From: Ravibacter sp964562455
GTDB lineage: Bacteria > Bacteroidota > Bacteroidia > Cytophagales > Spirosomataceae
Length of the DNA: 64,000 bases
Direction of reading: 5' to 3'
Assembly (NCBI GenBank): GCA_964562455.1
Contig: CAZLTN010000005.1
Location: 47,953-111,952, forward strand
Under the pieces are notes generated by a model that was not told the origin of the DNA, did no database searches, and saw only the letters and a list, made by a program, of their open reading frames with translations. The position numbers were made by a program, and so were the translations under genes. Shown piece after piece: positions 16,571 to 25,676 of the stretch (position 1 is its first letter; every line of letters starts with the position of its first letter).

Positions 16571-18070
16571 ATGAGTTTACCCCTGCTTTCCAGCTCCCTT
16601 TTACAATCCCAAAAAGAGCTTCTGCCTGAATATGAGCAGATCAGCAGCCTTCCTGAAAAAGTAATACAATTCGGAACCGGTGTCCTTTTAAGAGGGCTGC
16701 CGGATTACTTTATCGACAAAGCCAACAGGCAAGGTATTTTCAACGGGCGGATAGTGATAGTAAAATCGACCGAAAGCGGCGGCGTCGATGCGTTCAACGA
16801 GCAACAGAGCCTTTACACACATGCCGTCAGGGGCATTGAAGACGGGCAGACCATAGATGAAACCTTCATCAATTCATCTGTCAGCAGAACTTTATCCGCC
16901 ACCTCGCAATGGTTCAATATCCTGGAGGTAGCCTCCAATCCCGACCTGGAAGTCATTATTTCAAATACAACCGAGGTTGGGATCCAGCTGGTGCAGGACG
17001 ATATTCACGCATCTCCCCCGGTATCTTTTCCCGGAAAGCTCACTGCCCTGCTGTACCGTCGCTTCCAGACATTCGGCAATACCCCGGAAAAAGGCCTGGT
17101 GATCATCCCGACAGAACTGCTGCCCGATAATGGAAAAATCCTGAAAGACATCGTGCTGGAGCAGGCCCACCGCGCTCATCTGGGAGCAAACTTCCTGAAC
17201 TGGGTGGAGCGGCACAATCATTTCTGCAGCTCTCTCGTCGACCGGATCGTACCCGGAAAACCTTCGGAAGAAGTAAGGGCATCTATCTTTGCCCGGCAGG
17301 GATATGAAGATAACCTGCTCATTATGTCTGAGCCATACCGGCTCTGGGCTATCCAGGGCGGAGAGCACATAAGTTCCGTGCTATCGTTTGCACAGGCCGA
17401 TAAAGGGGTAATTATAGCTCCGAATATCGATATCTACCGCGAACTTAAGCTCCGGCTTCTGAACGGGACACATACGCTGAGTGTAGGCCTGTTTTACCTT
17501 TTCGGGAAAGACACCGTGCGCGAAAGTATGGAAGAGCCTGCCCTGGAAAGCTTCACTACTAGGCTGATGCTCGATGAGCTCGGCCCGGCAATTCCCTATG
17601 AAGTGGACAAGAGCCAGTATATCCCTTTCGGCAACCAGGTGCTGGACAGGTTCCGGAACCCGGCTATCCGCCACCTGCTGCTCGATATTACAGTGCAGTA
17701 CACCGCTAAAATGAAAATGCGGAATATCCCGACCCTGCTTGAGCACTATAAGCACCACCAGGAGGCTCCGCAGCTTTTCTCGCTCGGTTTCGCGGCCTTC
17801 CTTGTTTTCATGCGGGCCGTCGAAAAGCAGGGAGACTCCTATTACGGTCTCAGGGAAGGACAGAAATACCAGATCAGGTGTGATTCTGCCTCTTACTTCT
17901 TTGCCCAGTGGGAAAAATTCGGAGACGACACAGACGGGCTGGTTAAAAGCGTGCTTTCGAATAGTGCTCTTTGGGGCCACGATCTGACCGTCCTGCCTGG
18001 TTTCGAAGAAGCTGTACGCAGAAATGTGGCGGCTATATCAGAGAAAGGAGTTGCCGCTCTGTTGGCTTAA
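16571..18070 (+). CDS. uxaB: Tagaturonate reductase
   Basis: NAD-dependent reduction of D-tagaturonate to D-altronate in galacturonate (pectin) breakdown. It has 499 residues, member of the mannitol-dehydrogenase-like family. The Rossmann start is visible (KVIQFGTGVLLRGLPDYFID), then IVIVKSTESGG, IISNTTEVGI, LPTELLPDNGK-type segments and the C-terminal catalytic region with LRLLNGTHTLSVGLFYLFG. The next pathway enzymes (altronate dehydratase, uronate isomerase, kdgK/kdgA) are not in the window, so this gene stands alone here, upstream of gnd-zwf-pgl. Confidence 0.92.
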   Translation: MSLPLLSSSLLQSQKELLPEYEQISSLPEKVIQFGTGVLLRGLPDYFIDKANRQGIFNGRIVIVKSTESGGVDAFNEQQSLYTHAVRGIEDGQTIDETFINSSVSRTLSATSQWFNILEVASNPDLEVIISNTTEVGIQLVQDDIHASPPVSFPGKLTALLYRRFQTFGNTPEKGLVIIPTELLPDNGKILKDIVLEQAHRAHLGANFLNWVERHNHFCSSLVDRIVPGKPSEEVRASIFARQGYEDNLLIMSEPYRLWAIQGGEHISSVLSFAQADKGVIIAPNIDIYRELKLRLLNGTHTLSVGLFYLFGKDTVRESMEEPALESFTTRLMLDELGPAIPYEVDKSQYIPFGNQVLDRFRNPAIRHLLLDITVQYTAKMKMRNIPTLLEHYKHHQEAPQLFSLGFAAFLVFMRAVEKQGDSYYGLREGQKYQIRCDSASYFFAQWEKFGDDTDGLVKSVLSNSALWGHDLTVLPGFEEAVRRNVAAISEKGVAALLA

Positions 18071-18192
18071 CCGCTCGCGGCTTCATCCCGGGCAGCATAT
18101 TTTGCAAACCCGTGAGTAATAAAAGAAGAGAAAGCTCTTTAAGTCTTAAATCAGTATTCCAAATTTCTGATGAAGGCGAATTCTTTCGTCGG

Positions 18193-18218
18193 AATGCCCG
18201 CTCACCGGCGGGCATTTT
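18193..18218 (+). terminator. Probable terminator after uxaB
   Basis: Nine-base-pair GC-rich stem (AATGCCCGC with GCGGGCATT), 6-nt loop, then a short T run. Lies 123 bp after the uxaB stop and 129 bp before the gnd start, so uxaB and gnd are probably separate units. Confidence 0.6.
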
Positions 18219-18346
18219 AACGACAAAAAAATGTAGTTTTCCGGGTTTCTAGCTTGTTGACGGGAGTATTGAAGTGCGAGTATCTCGTCATCAGCATTTA
18301 TTCTGCTAATATTGCATTTTCTATCGAGTTACAGAACCCTATAAAC

Positions 18347-19759
18347 ATGTCAGTAAACAAATTCGATTTTGGTTTGGTGGGCTTGGGTGTAATGGGCAGG
18401 AACCTTCTGCTCAATATGGCCGACCATGGCTATTCTGCAATAGCCTTCAACAGAAGTGAAGAAAAAATAGCAGCGCTCAAAGCTGCCGCAACAGAAGGCA
18501 CCGTAGTAGACGGAGTTACAAATCTGGGCGAAATGATAGGGCGCTTAAATGCGCCGCGAAAGGTGATGTTGCTCGTGCCCGCGGGAGCACCTGTAGACGA
18601 GGTGATCGAACAGATACTTCCTCACCTGGAAAGCGGCGACATTATCATCGACGGCGGTAATTCTCATTTTACAGATACGCTGCGCCGCGTAAAATATGTA
18701 GAAGGGAAAGGCTTTAATTTTATCGGGATCGGGGTGTCAGGCGGAGAGCAGGGCGCTCGTACAGGTCCCGCGTTGATGCCGGGCGGCTCGGAAAAAGCAT
18801 ATGAAAGCCTGAAGCCTATCCTGGAGGCCGTAGCTGCGAAAGTTAACGGCGAACCATGCGTGGACTACCTCGGAAAAGGAGGAGCAGGACATTATGTAAA
18901 AATGGTTCATAACGGGATCGAATATGGTATCATGCAGCTTATCAGTGAATCATATTCGCTTCTTAAAGCTGCCGGCCTTGACAACGACGAGCTCCATGAA
19001 GTATTCAAAAAATGGAATGACGGGGATCTTCAATCATTCCTGGTTGAGATTACACGTGATATTTTCCTTCAGAAAGACGACCTGTCCGATAGGCGCCTGC
19101 TTGACGTGATTTCCGACAAAGCCGGTTCCAAAGGTACCGGGAAATGGACTTCACAGGATGCGATGAACCTGCCGGTTGCTATTCCGACCATCGACTCTGC
19201 CGTGGCAGGCAGAACTATTTCCGGCTATAAAGACGAACGTATAGCCGCGTCAAAAGTATACCCGAGAGACGGCTTCAAGCTGGATATCAGCAAGGAAGAA
19301 GCTATCGAACTGGTACACGATGCGTTGTATTTCGGTACGCTCATAAGCTATGCCCAGGGGCTTTCCATGCTTTACCAGGCATCCAGGGAACTCGAAATGG
19401 ATATCCCGCTGACACGTGCGGTAAGCGTATGGAGAGGGGGGTGTATTATCAGGTCATCGTTGCTCGAAGTATTTACCGATGCGTATAATTCCTCTCCCGA
19501 CCTGCCCAATATCCTGCTTAGCGAGAAGATCGCGGCGCTGGTTGAAAAGTCAGTATCCAATACCAGGAAAATACTTGCCAAAGCGATAGAAGCGGGTATC
19601 CCGGTAGCTGCTCATACCGCATCATTGGGTTATTTTGATGCATATCGCACAGAATACCTGCCTACCAACCTCATTCAGGCCCAGCGTGATTTCTTTGGCG
19701 CGCATACCTATCAACGTATTGATATCCCTGGTACATTTCACACGGAATGGAACAGTTGA
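18347..19759 (+). CDS. gnd: 6-phosphogluconate dehydrogenase (decarboxylating)
   Basis: Oxidises 6-phosphogluconate to ribulose 5-phosphate with CO2 release, making NADPH. The open frame begins at 18254 but the first 31 codons do not fit the family; ATG 18347 (MSVNKFDFGLVGLGVMGRNL) gives 470 residues, the normal length, with the nucleotide-binding GLGVMGRN right at the N-terminus. Other signatures: DGGNSHFTDT, GVSGGEQGARTGPALMPGG, GKGGAGHYVKMVHNGIEYG. First gene of a gnd-zwf-pgl cluster covering the whole oxidative pentose-phosphate branch. Confidence 0.97.
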   Translation: MSVNKFDFGLVGLGVMGRNLLLNMADHGYSAIAFNRSEEKIAALKAAATEGTVVDGVTNLGEMIGRLNAPRKVMLLVPAGAPVDEVIEQILPHLESGDIIIDGGNSHFTDTLRRVKYVEGKGFNFIGIGVSGGEQGARTGPALMPGGSEKAYESLKPILEAVAAKVNGEPCVDYLGKGGAGHYVKMVHNGIEYGIMQLISESYSLLKAAGLDNDELHEVFKKWNDGDLQSFLVEITRDIFLQKDDLSDRRLLDVISDKAGSKGTGKWTSQDAMNLPVAIPTIDSAVAGRTISGYKDERIAASKVYPRDGFKLDISKEEAIELVHDALYFGTLISYAQGLSMLYQASRELEMDIPLTRAVSVWRGGCIIRSSLLEVFTDAYNSSPDLPNILLSEKIAALVEKSVSNTRKILAKAIEAGIPVAAHTASLGYFDAYRTEYLPTNLIQAQRDFFGAHTYQRIDIPGTFHTEWNS

Positions 19760-19770
19760 AAAATCATAGC

Positions 19771-21267
19771 ATGAATTCCAGTAACCATCCCCCTGCTTCC
19801 ATCCTTTTTATATTTGGTGGAAGCGGGGACCTTAATCATAGAAAACTTACCCCCGCTTTATATAATCTTTTCCTGGACCAATGGATGCCCGAGCAGTTTG
19901 TTATTGCGGGTATCGGCAGAAGCCCCTACGATAACGAACGTTTTCGTAGCCACCTCCTGGAAGGGGTAAACCAGTTTTCCAGGAGAAAAAACAACGGTGA
20001 CGGGAAATGGGAGGAGTTCAGCCGGCACGTCGAGTATGTGCAGATGGATGGCGACAACGGGGCTGACTACCAGAAAATAGCCGATTTTGTAAAGAAACAA
20101 TCCGCAGAGTGGGATCTTCAGCCGCACGTCATTTTTTATCTTGCCGTTGCTCCCCAGTTGGTTCCGTCCATAGCCAGCAACCTGAGCAAACTCGATATCT
20201 GCGCCGATAAATCCAGGACGAGGATAGTCGTTGAAAAACCTTTCGGGCATGATCTGAAAAGTGCAAGGGAGCTGAACAGCCAGCTCAGGTCGCTTTTTGC
20301 CGAAGAACAGATCTTCAGGATCGATCATTATCTCGGGAAAGAAACGGTTCAGAATATTCTGGTGATGCGTTTTTCCAATGCACTCTTCGAACCGCTCTGG
20401 AACAGGAATTATATCGATCATGTCCAGATTACCGCTATCGAAAGCGTGGGCGTGGAAGGCCGCGGCGGGTATTTTGAGCAATCGGGAGCGTTGAGAGATA
20501 TGGTTCAGAACCATATTCTCCAGATACTTTGCATGATTGCCATGGAAGCCCCCGTGTCGTTTGAAGCCAATGAGATACGTAATAAAAACCTGGATGTACT
20601 GAACGCATTGCGGAGGTTTAACGACGATGAAGTTGCGCACAATACTGTAAGAGGGCAATACAAAAGCGGTACTAATAACGGCAAACCCGTGATAGCCTAC
20701 CGCGATGAAAAAGGTGTTGCCGAAGACTCCAACGTGGAAACTTATGCCGCAGCGAAGTTCTTCATCGACAACTGGCGCTGGCAGGGAGTTCCTTTTTACG
20801 TCCGGACCGGCAAAAGCCTTAAGATGAAGGAGACCCATATCATCATCCAGTTTAAAACGCCTCCTCACAATACTTTTCCGAATGAGGCGGCAGCAAACTG
20901 GCGGGCAAACCGGATGACGATCAGTATCCAGCCCAATATGGACATCCGCATCAGGTTCCAGGTAAAGCGTCCCGGTCAGACCATGAATCTCGACCCGGTA
21001 GAAATGGCATTCGACTACAATTCTGCAGGTGATCATGCGCCTGAAGCGTACGAAACACTACTGCTCGATGCACTGGAAGGCGACCCTACGCTTTTCATGA
21101 GAGGCGACCAGGTCGAAGCTGCCTGGGAAGTAATCATGCCGATCCTTGATTTCTGGGAAAGAAATAAGGCGGAGGACTTCCCGAATTACGAACCCGGTAG
21201 CTGGGGGCCTGAAGCCGCCGATGCGCTTATTAAAAATGATGACCGGGATTGGGTAAACTTGCCCTAG
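19771..21267 (+). CDS. zwf: Glucose-6-phosphate 1-dehydrogenase
   Basis: First enzyme of the oxidative pentose-phosphate pathway: glucose 6-phosphate to 6-phosphogluconolactone with NADP+. About 498 residues from ATG 19771, 11 bp after the gnd stop; an ATG at 19747 would overlap gnd by 13 bp. Signatures are FIFGGSGDLNHRKLTPALY at the coenzyme site, VVEKPFGHDLKSARELN, and the substrate/catalytic RIDHYLGKETVQN. Co-transcribed with gnd; separated from pgl by a hairpin. Confidence 0.97.
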   Translation: MNSSNHPPASILFIFGGSGDLNHRKLTPALYNLFLDQWMPEQFVIAGIGRSPYDNERFRSHLLEGVNQFSRRKNNGDGKWEEFSRHVEYVQMDGDNGADYQKIADFVKKQSAEWDLQPHVIFYLAVAPQLVPSIASNLSKLDICADKSRTRIVVEKPFGHDLKSARELNSQLRSLFAEEQIFRIDHYLGKETVQNILVMRFSNALFEPLWNRNYIDHVQITAIESVGVEGRGGYFEQSGALRDMVQNHILQILCMIAMEAPVSFEANEIRNKNLDVLNALRRFNDDEVAHNTVRGQYKSGTNNGKPVIAYRDEKGVAEDSNVETYAAAKFFIDNWRWQGVPFYVRTGKSLKMKETHIIIQFKTPPHNTFPNEAAANWRANRMTISIQPNMDIRIRFQVKRPGQTMNLDPVEMAFDYNSAGDHAPEAYETLLLDALEGDPTLFMRGDQVEAAWEVIMPILDFWERNKAEDFPNYEPGSWGPEAADALIKNDDRDWVNLP

Positions 21268-21291
21268 TCTGCTTTATAAAGTATCAGGATC

Positions 21292-21327
21292 TCAGGTGTT
21301 AGCTATCAGGCGATAGCTAATACCTGA
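21292..21327 (+). repeat. Strong hairpin between zwf and pgl
   Basis: TCAGGTGTTAGCTATC (21292-21307) pairs with GATAGCTAATACCTGA (21312-21327) as a 16-bp stem with one G-T pair and a 4-nt loop AGGC. No T run follows, so it is not a classical terminator. It may stabilise or process the gnd-zwf-pgl transcript, or be a dispersed intergenic repeat. Confidence 0.6.
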
Positions 21328-21362
21328 AATCTTATATCTCGAATCTAATACCTTCATACAAA

Positions 21363-22082
21363 ATGAAATTGCATATCGCCGCAGATACATCGGAATTGAG
21401 CAGGCTGCTTGCCGGTTTTATCCTGGAGGATATCCTGAGCGTGCTTGACAGGAAAGACAGGTATACATTCGTCTTATCGGGTGGAAGCACTCCCAAAGTG
21501 CTATACCAGTTGCTGGCCTCAGAACCCTATAAAAGTGCTATTCCCTGGGAAAAGGTACACTTCTTCTGGGGCGACGAGCGGTTTGTTCCCTTCGAAGACC
21601 CGCGTAATAATGCAAAAATGGCTTACGAGGAGCTTCTTAACCATATCCCGGTTGTTAATGAGAATATCCACGTAATGGATACAATCCTTAGCCCGGAAGA
21701 ATCTTCCAGCCAATATACCGGTATCCTTCATTCGTATTTTGGGGACTCAGGTACGACATTCGATCTTGTACTTTTAGGAATGGGTGACGACGGGCATACC
21801 CTTTCGCTCTTCCCCGGTACGCCGGTAATTCATGAGCAGGAAAAATGGGTAGATTCCTTTTATCTGGACGCACAGTCGATGTACAGGATAACGCTGACGG
21901 CTCCCGTCACAAACCGGGCGGAAAAGGTAGTATTTCTCGCGGCAGGCAGGAACAAAGCAGGTGTTCTGTACGAGGTAATTAAAGGCGAACGTAACCCTGA
22001 CCTATACCCGTCCCAGGTCATTCAACCCACATACGGAGAGCTGCACTGGTTTGTAGACGCTGAAGCTGCCGCCAGGCTATAA
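21363..22082 (+). CDS. pgl: 6-phosphogluconolactonase
   Basis: Hydrolyses 6-phosphogluconolactone, the step between Zwf and Gnd. It has 239 residues, the SOL/DevB type. Signatures: TFVLSGGSTPKVLYQLLAS, VHFFWGDERFVPFEDPRNNAKM and LVLLGMGDDGHTLSLFPG. Completes the oxidative pentose-phosphate set with the two genes upstream. It converges on a Na+/H+ antiporter gene 34 bp away. Confidence 0.96.
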   Translation: MKLHIAADTSELSRLLAGFILEDILSVLDRKDRYTFVLSGGSTPKVLYQLLASEPYKSAIPWEKVHFFWGDERFVPFEDPRNNAKMAYEELLNHIPVVNENIHVMDTILSPEESSSQYTGILHSYFGDSGTTFDLVLLGMGDDGHTLSLFPGTPVIHEQEKWVDSFYLDAQSMYRITLTAPVTNRAEKVVFLAAGRNKAGVLYEVIKGERNPDLYPSQVIQPTYGELHWFVDAEAAARL

Positions 22083-22116
22083 CTCTGACAAAATCCCATA
22101 TCCCGGCTCCAGATAG

Positions 22117-23382
22117 CTATCGGGACACATCCGCCTCTTCCAAATCTTCATTCACTCTCCTCACAACCTTTCCGATAGTGAGCCCCTGGACGAAAATGGA
22201 GAAAACCACCACGAAATAGGTGATCGAGAGGAAGAGCTCCTTGTGAAGCCTGTCGTCGATTGAAAGCGCAAGCGCAACCGATACCCCTCCCCTGAGCCCT
22301 CCCCATACCAGGATCCGGATGGTATCGTTGTTGAACTTGGTTTTAAAAGGAATGATTTTGGTAGGTATCCAGATTGAGATCCACCGCGCAAGCAGCACCA
22401 GTATGATGGCTATCAGGCCTATTTGCCAGTAATCGGTAATATCCGGGATCAGGATCAGCTCAAACCCGATTATAAGGAAAAGGATTGCATTCATGATCTC
22501 GTCGATCAGTTCCCAGAATTTGTTCAGATAATCTCTCGCATTGTCGGTCAGTATGCCTTCCCTCCTGCTCATATTACCTACCACCAGCCCGGAAGCCACC
22601 ATAGCCAGCGGCCCGGAAATATGCATAGCGTGAGCGACCAGGTAGCCGCCCATAACAATAGCCAGCGTAATGATTGCCGAGACGTTGTGACTGCTGATAT
22701 TCTTCATGGCCTTTACACCGGTAACCCCCAGAGCTATACCCAGCGCAATGCCGCCGATAGCCTCTTTGATGAACAGCCAGGCAACGTTGCCAAAAGACAA
22801 ATCAATTTCTTTACCCTGCGCAAGCTGAAGCAATACGACAAATACCACTACAGCCATACCGTCATTAAAAAGCGACTCTCCTGCGACTTTTGTTTCAAGC
22901 GACTTGGATACTCCTACTTTCTTGAGAATACCCAGCACAGCAATCGGATCGGTAGGAGAAATCAGGGCGCCGAATACAAGGCACTCTATTAAAGGCGCTG
23001 AAAGACCTGTCAGCGGGAGTATGTAATACAGCAGCATACCTACCACAAACGTAGAAATAAGCACGCTTACGGTAGAAAAAACCATCACAGGCCCCTTCTG
23101 CTCCCGCAGATCGGCCAGCTTGATGTGTATCGCCCCCGCGAAAAGGAGAAAATTAAGCATGGCGCCCATAAGGACTTCCGTAAAGTCCAGGTTTGTAATA
23201 AAGCCGGAAAACTCCTGGAATAAATGAGGATATACTGCTCCCGCCAGCACGACGGATATCGAAACCACCATCGCCATGAGCATAATTCCTATGGTAGGCG
23301 GCAGCTTTAGAAAACGTTCATTGATGTAGGAAAATACAGCAGTAAGTACGATGAGTACGGAAAAAGAATAATAGAGCTCCAT
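22117..23382 (-). CDS. CPA1-family Na+/H+ antiporter (NhaP-type)
   Basis: 421-residue inner-membrane cation/proton antiporter with about 12 hydrophobic segments. Family motifs: FGALISPTDPIAVLGILKKVGV (the conserved transport Pro-Thr-Asp-Pro region), LETKVAGESLFNDGMAVVVFVV (the Asn-Asp pair) and RILVWGGLRGGVSVALALSI near the C-terminus. No cytoplasmic TrkA-C or cyclic-nucleotide domain follows, so it is the short bacterial form. Likely role is sodium and pH homeostasis. Ion preference (Na+ or K+) is not readable. Confidence 0.92.
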   Translation of the reverse strand: MELYYSFSVLIVLTAVFSYINERFLKLPPTIGIMLMAMVVSISVVLAGAVYPHLFQEFSGFITNLDFTEVLMGAMLNFLLFAGAIHIKLADLREQKGPVMVFSTVSVLISTFVVGMLLYYILPLTGLSAPLIECLVFGALISPTDPIAVLGILKKVGVSKSLETKVAGESLFNDGMAVVVFVVLLQLAQGKEIDLSFGNVAWLFIKEAIGGIALGIALGVTGVKAMKNISSHNVSAIITLAIVMGGYLVAHAMHISGPLAMVASGLVVGNMSRREGILTDNARDYLNKFWELIDEIMNAILFLIIGFELILIPDITDYWQIGLIAIILVLLARWISIWIPTKIIPFKTKFNNDTIRILVWGGLRGGVSVALALSIDDRLHKELFLSITYFVVVFSIFVQGLTIGKVVRRVNEDLEEADVSR

Positions 23383-23492
23383 GTATTGAAATTAACCTTC
23401 CTGTGACTTGCAAAATAATAAGTCACAAAAAAACCTTTTTACGAAAGAAACCCAAACAGATTGGCAAAAAACATCTGAAAACTTTTGAAAAC

Positions 23493-23540
23493 TTGCATAA
23501 AAAAAGGAAGTGCGTGCACGCACTTCCTTTTTTTATGCAA
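23493..23540. terminator. Perfect 48-bp palindrome acting as terminator
   Basis: Both halves of 24 nt (23493-23516 and 23517-23540) are exact reverse complements, starting TTGCATAAAAAAAGGAAG and centred on GTGCAC. The hairpin has a GC-rich core and A7/T7 tracts, so it works as an intrinsic terminator in either direction. It lies just after the OmpH-like gene and before the antiporter start on the minus strand. Confidence 0.8.
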
Positions 23541-23558
23541 AGCCGGCCTGTACCGTCC

Positions 23559-24203
23559 TTATTTCTTTTTAGTATCGGTGGAGTCCTTTTGGGCTTCTTT
23601 ACCTGCCGATTTATTCTGTTTCTCCCGGTATTCTTCATTAAGCCCGTTCAGGACTTTTTCGGTTACGTCGAGATCCTTATTCGCATAAAGAATACCGCCT
23701 CCCCTGGAGTACCCCAATACAAACTCAAACTGGTTGTCCTTGTTATACCGGTCTATATAGTCGTAGATCTGCACATACAATTCTTCATTCCTATCCATTT
23801 CCTCCTGAGCCAGCTTCTGGGCCTCTCTTTCTCTGTACTGTACGAAGTCCTGCTGCTTCTTTACCAGTTGTTCCTCTACCGAGCGTCCCTGCTCCATAGT
23901 CATTGTCGGCGCTTTCTGCTGAAAGAACGCAATCTCATTCTCAAGCGACTTCCCTTTGTTGGTAAGTTCGTAGTCCAGCTTATATCTTCTGCTTTCGAGG
24001 TCCTTCCGTACTTCCTTGAAATACTCGTATTTGCTCAGAAGCGAGTCAACCTGTACATACACAACCCTGCGCCCACCCAATGAAGTAGAGTCTGAAGTCA
24101 AAAAGCTGCTTTCTCCCTTTTTACTGCTGAAGTGCAGAAAAAACAACGTGGCTACTGCCAGCGTCAGCAACACATTCCATATCAAAGAGGTATTCGAATT
24201 CAC
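23559..24203 (-). CDS. OmpH/Skp-like periplasmic chaperone family protein
   Basis: 214-residue protein with an N-terminal hydrophobic segment (SLIWNVLLTLAVATLFFLHF), then VVYVQVDSLLSKYEYFKEVRKDLESR, the characteristic start of the OmpH domain. A long charged helical section (about 75-160) should form the coiled-coil tentacles, and the C-terminal FEFVLGYSRGGGILYANKDLDVTEKVLNGLN matches the family's end. Expected to hold unfolded outer-membrane proteins in the periplasm. The N-terminal segment lacks a clear cleavage site, so it may be membrane-anchored. A highly charged Lys/Asp tail closes it. Confidence 0.85.
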   Translation of the reverse strand: MNSNTSLIWNVLLTLAVATLFFLHFSSKKGESSFLTSDSTSLGGRRVVYVQVDSLLSKYEYFKEVRKDLESRRYKLDYELTNKGKSLENEIAFFQQKAPTMTMEQGRSVEEQLVKKQQDFVQYREREAQKLAQEEMDRNEELYVQIYDYIDRYNKDNQFEFVLGYSRGGGILYANKDLDVTEKVLNGLNEEYREKQNKSAGKEAQKDSTDTKKK

Positions 24204-24294
24204 GGTAAAAATTTAATTATTGTTATGATTATTTTCGAAAGGCGCAAATATATAGGAATTTATACAAACTACCGCGCTGTTCGTGCAAAGACGT

Positions 24295-25029
24295 TTATAC
24301 CTTTTGTGCCAGGGCCACTACTTCTTTCAGTAGTTCCGGGTCGCTGAACATGACTGAACGCTCATCAGGCTGCTCTCCCGCCATAGAAACAGTAGCAGGG
24401 AAATAGGTCTGCCTGCCTTTCCGGAAAGTTTTGCCGGTAAGATGAATACAGTCGACACCCGCGGAGGCTAGCATCCCGACATTGGAAAGACCCACACCTG
24501 CGCCGGCCATTATTTCAATCCTGTCCCGCGCGCCGGAAACAATCTCCCGTAACGTGTTGATTCCGAGGTCTACATTAGCCTGCAGGCCTGAAGTAAGAAT
24601 ACGGTCGGCTCCTGCCGCAATAACGTCTTCCAGCGCCTGTACGGGGTCGGGAGTCAGATCGAAAGCCCTGTGAAATGTTACACCCATAGGACGGGCGGCC
24701 TTTACCAGTGCGGCAGTCAGTTCCCGATCGACACTTCCGTCAGGATTAAGCGCACCTAATACCACTCCGTCGGCTCCCGCTTTTCTTACCTCCTCTATCT
24801 CGGCGTACATCGTTTCGATTTCATATGCATCATAGACAAAATCGCCGCCTCTGGGACGGATCATAGCATAAACCGGGATCGAAATATATTTCTTCACCAG
24901 TGCCAGAAGCCCTGTACCCGGAGTGGTACCACCTTCTCCCGGCCCGCTACAGAGTTCAATTCGCCCCGCTCCGGCCTTTTCGGCATTGATGCATGATTCC
25001 AGCGAATAAGCACATACTTCTACTAACAT
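24295..25029 (-). CDS. cutC: CutC-family protein
   Basis: 244-residue TIM-barrel protein of the CutC family, historically linked to copper homeostasis; the biochemical role remains uncertain. Signatures: VEVCAYSLESCINAEKAGAGRIELC, MIRPRGGDFVYDAYE, VLGALNPDGSVD, VTFHRAFDLTPDPVQALE and IMAGAGVGLSNV. It has its own candidate promoter and no copper genes nearby. Confidence 0.93.
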   Translation of the reverse strand: MLVEVCAYSLESCINAEKAGAGRIELCSGPGEGGTTPGTGLLALVKKYISIPVYAMIRPRGGDFVYDAYEIETMYAEIEEVRKAGADGVVLGALNPDGSVDRELTAALVKAARPMGVTFHRAFDLTPDPVQALEDVIAAGADRILTSGLQANVDLGINTLREIVSGARDRIEIMAGAGVGLSNVGMLASAGVDCIHLTGKTFRKGRQTYFPATVSMAGEQPDERSVMFSDPELLKEVVALAQKV

Positions 25030-25061
25030 GCGATTTTCTTTTAAGGTATGAAACTCCGTCG

Positions 25062-25069
25062 CAAAATTA
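25062..25069 (-). promoter_or_regulatory. Candidate -7 box for cutC
   Basis: Minus strand TAATTTTG, matching TAnnTTTG, 33 nt before the cutC ATG. No -33 TTTG at the expected place. Confidence 0.3.
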
Positions 25070-25256
25070 AGGTATATTTATTCTTATGTCTTAAATATCA
25101 GTCGCAGGTGCATACGGCTGCTCGTCCGCATTATAAAACCGTCTAACGAACTTCAAAAAACATCTTCTACAAGAACCTGTTTTTCAGTAAATTACAAATC
25201 CAAAAATCAACAATAATCCGCCTCGGAAATTAATCCCTTAAAAACTCGCTCAAAAT

Positions 25257-25286
25257 TTTGAGGATACATATTTTTTTCTACTTTTG
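25257..25286 (+). promoter_or_regulatory. Bacteroidota promoter for the DUF2795 gene
   Basis: TTTG at 25257-25260, an 18-nt spacer, and TACTTTTG at 25279-25286. Both boxes fit the consensus. The gene starts 40 nt downstream. The 225 bp before it, back to the cutC start, show nothing else beyond the candidate cutC promoter. Confidence 0.65.
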
Positions 25287-25325
25287 CACACCAAATTTTG
25301 AAACATCTCTTAAAGTTTTACCAAT

Positions 25326-25547
25326 ATGTACTGGACACTTGAACTTGCCTCTTACCTGGAGGATGCCCCATGGCCGGCTACCAAGGACGAATTGATAGAT
25401 TTTGCTATCCGCACCGGTTCCCCCCTCGAGGTAGTTGAGAATTTACAGGAGCTGGAAGACGACGGTCAACCCTATGAAAGCATAGAGGAAATCTGGCCTG
25501 ACTATCCGACAAAAGATGATTTCTTCTTTAATGAAGACGAATATTGA
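25326..25547 (+). CDS. DUF2795 family small acidic protein
   Basis: 73-residue cytosolic protein, very acidic, with MYWTLELASYLEDAPWPATKDELIDFA and SPLEVVENLQELEDDG. This family is widely conserved in Bacteroidota and has no established function. Here it is a single-gene unit: full promoter 40 nt before the start and an intrinsic terminator right after the stop, suggesting steady independent expression. Confidence 0.9.
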   Translation: MYWTLELASYLEDAPWPATKDELIDFAIRTGSPLEVVENLQELEDDGQPYESIEEIWPDYPTKDDFFFNEDEY

Positions 25548-25555
25548 CCAGACAG

Positions 25556-25581
25556 AAAAACGCCTCTCACGGGGCGTTTTT
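25556..25581 (+). terminator. Intrinsic terminator of the DUF2795 gene
   Basis: AAAAACGCC (25556-25564) pairs with GGCGTTTTT (25573-25581) around an 8-nt loop, ending in a T run. Eight bases after the stop codon. Confidence 0.85.
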
Positions 25582-25676
25582 CTTTTATCCCTTTAAAATC
25601 GGAAGGTGCTGTTTTTGTAATACGGTTCCGGCTGCGTATTTTTAACCTGTAACCCATTAACCGTGTGGACCAGGCT

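Noticed and set aside
19858..21036. 392-codon open frame on the minus strand
   Set aside because: Antisense to zwf, which has all family motifs; shadow of codon bias.
21292..21327. Rho-independent terminator between zwf and pgl
   Set aside because: Strong stem but no T run follows; kept as a hairpin of unknown role.
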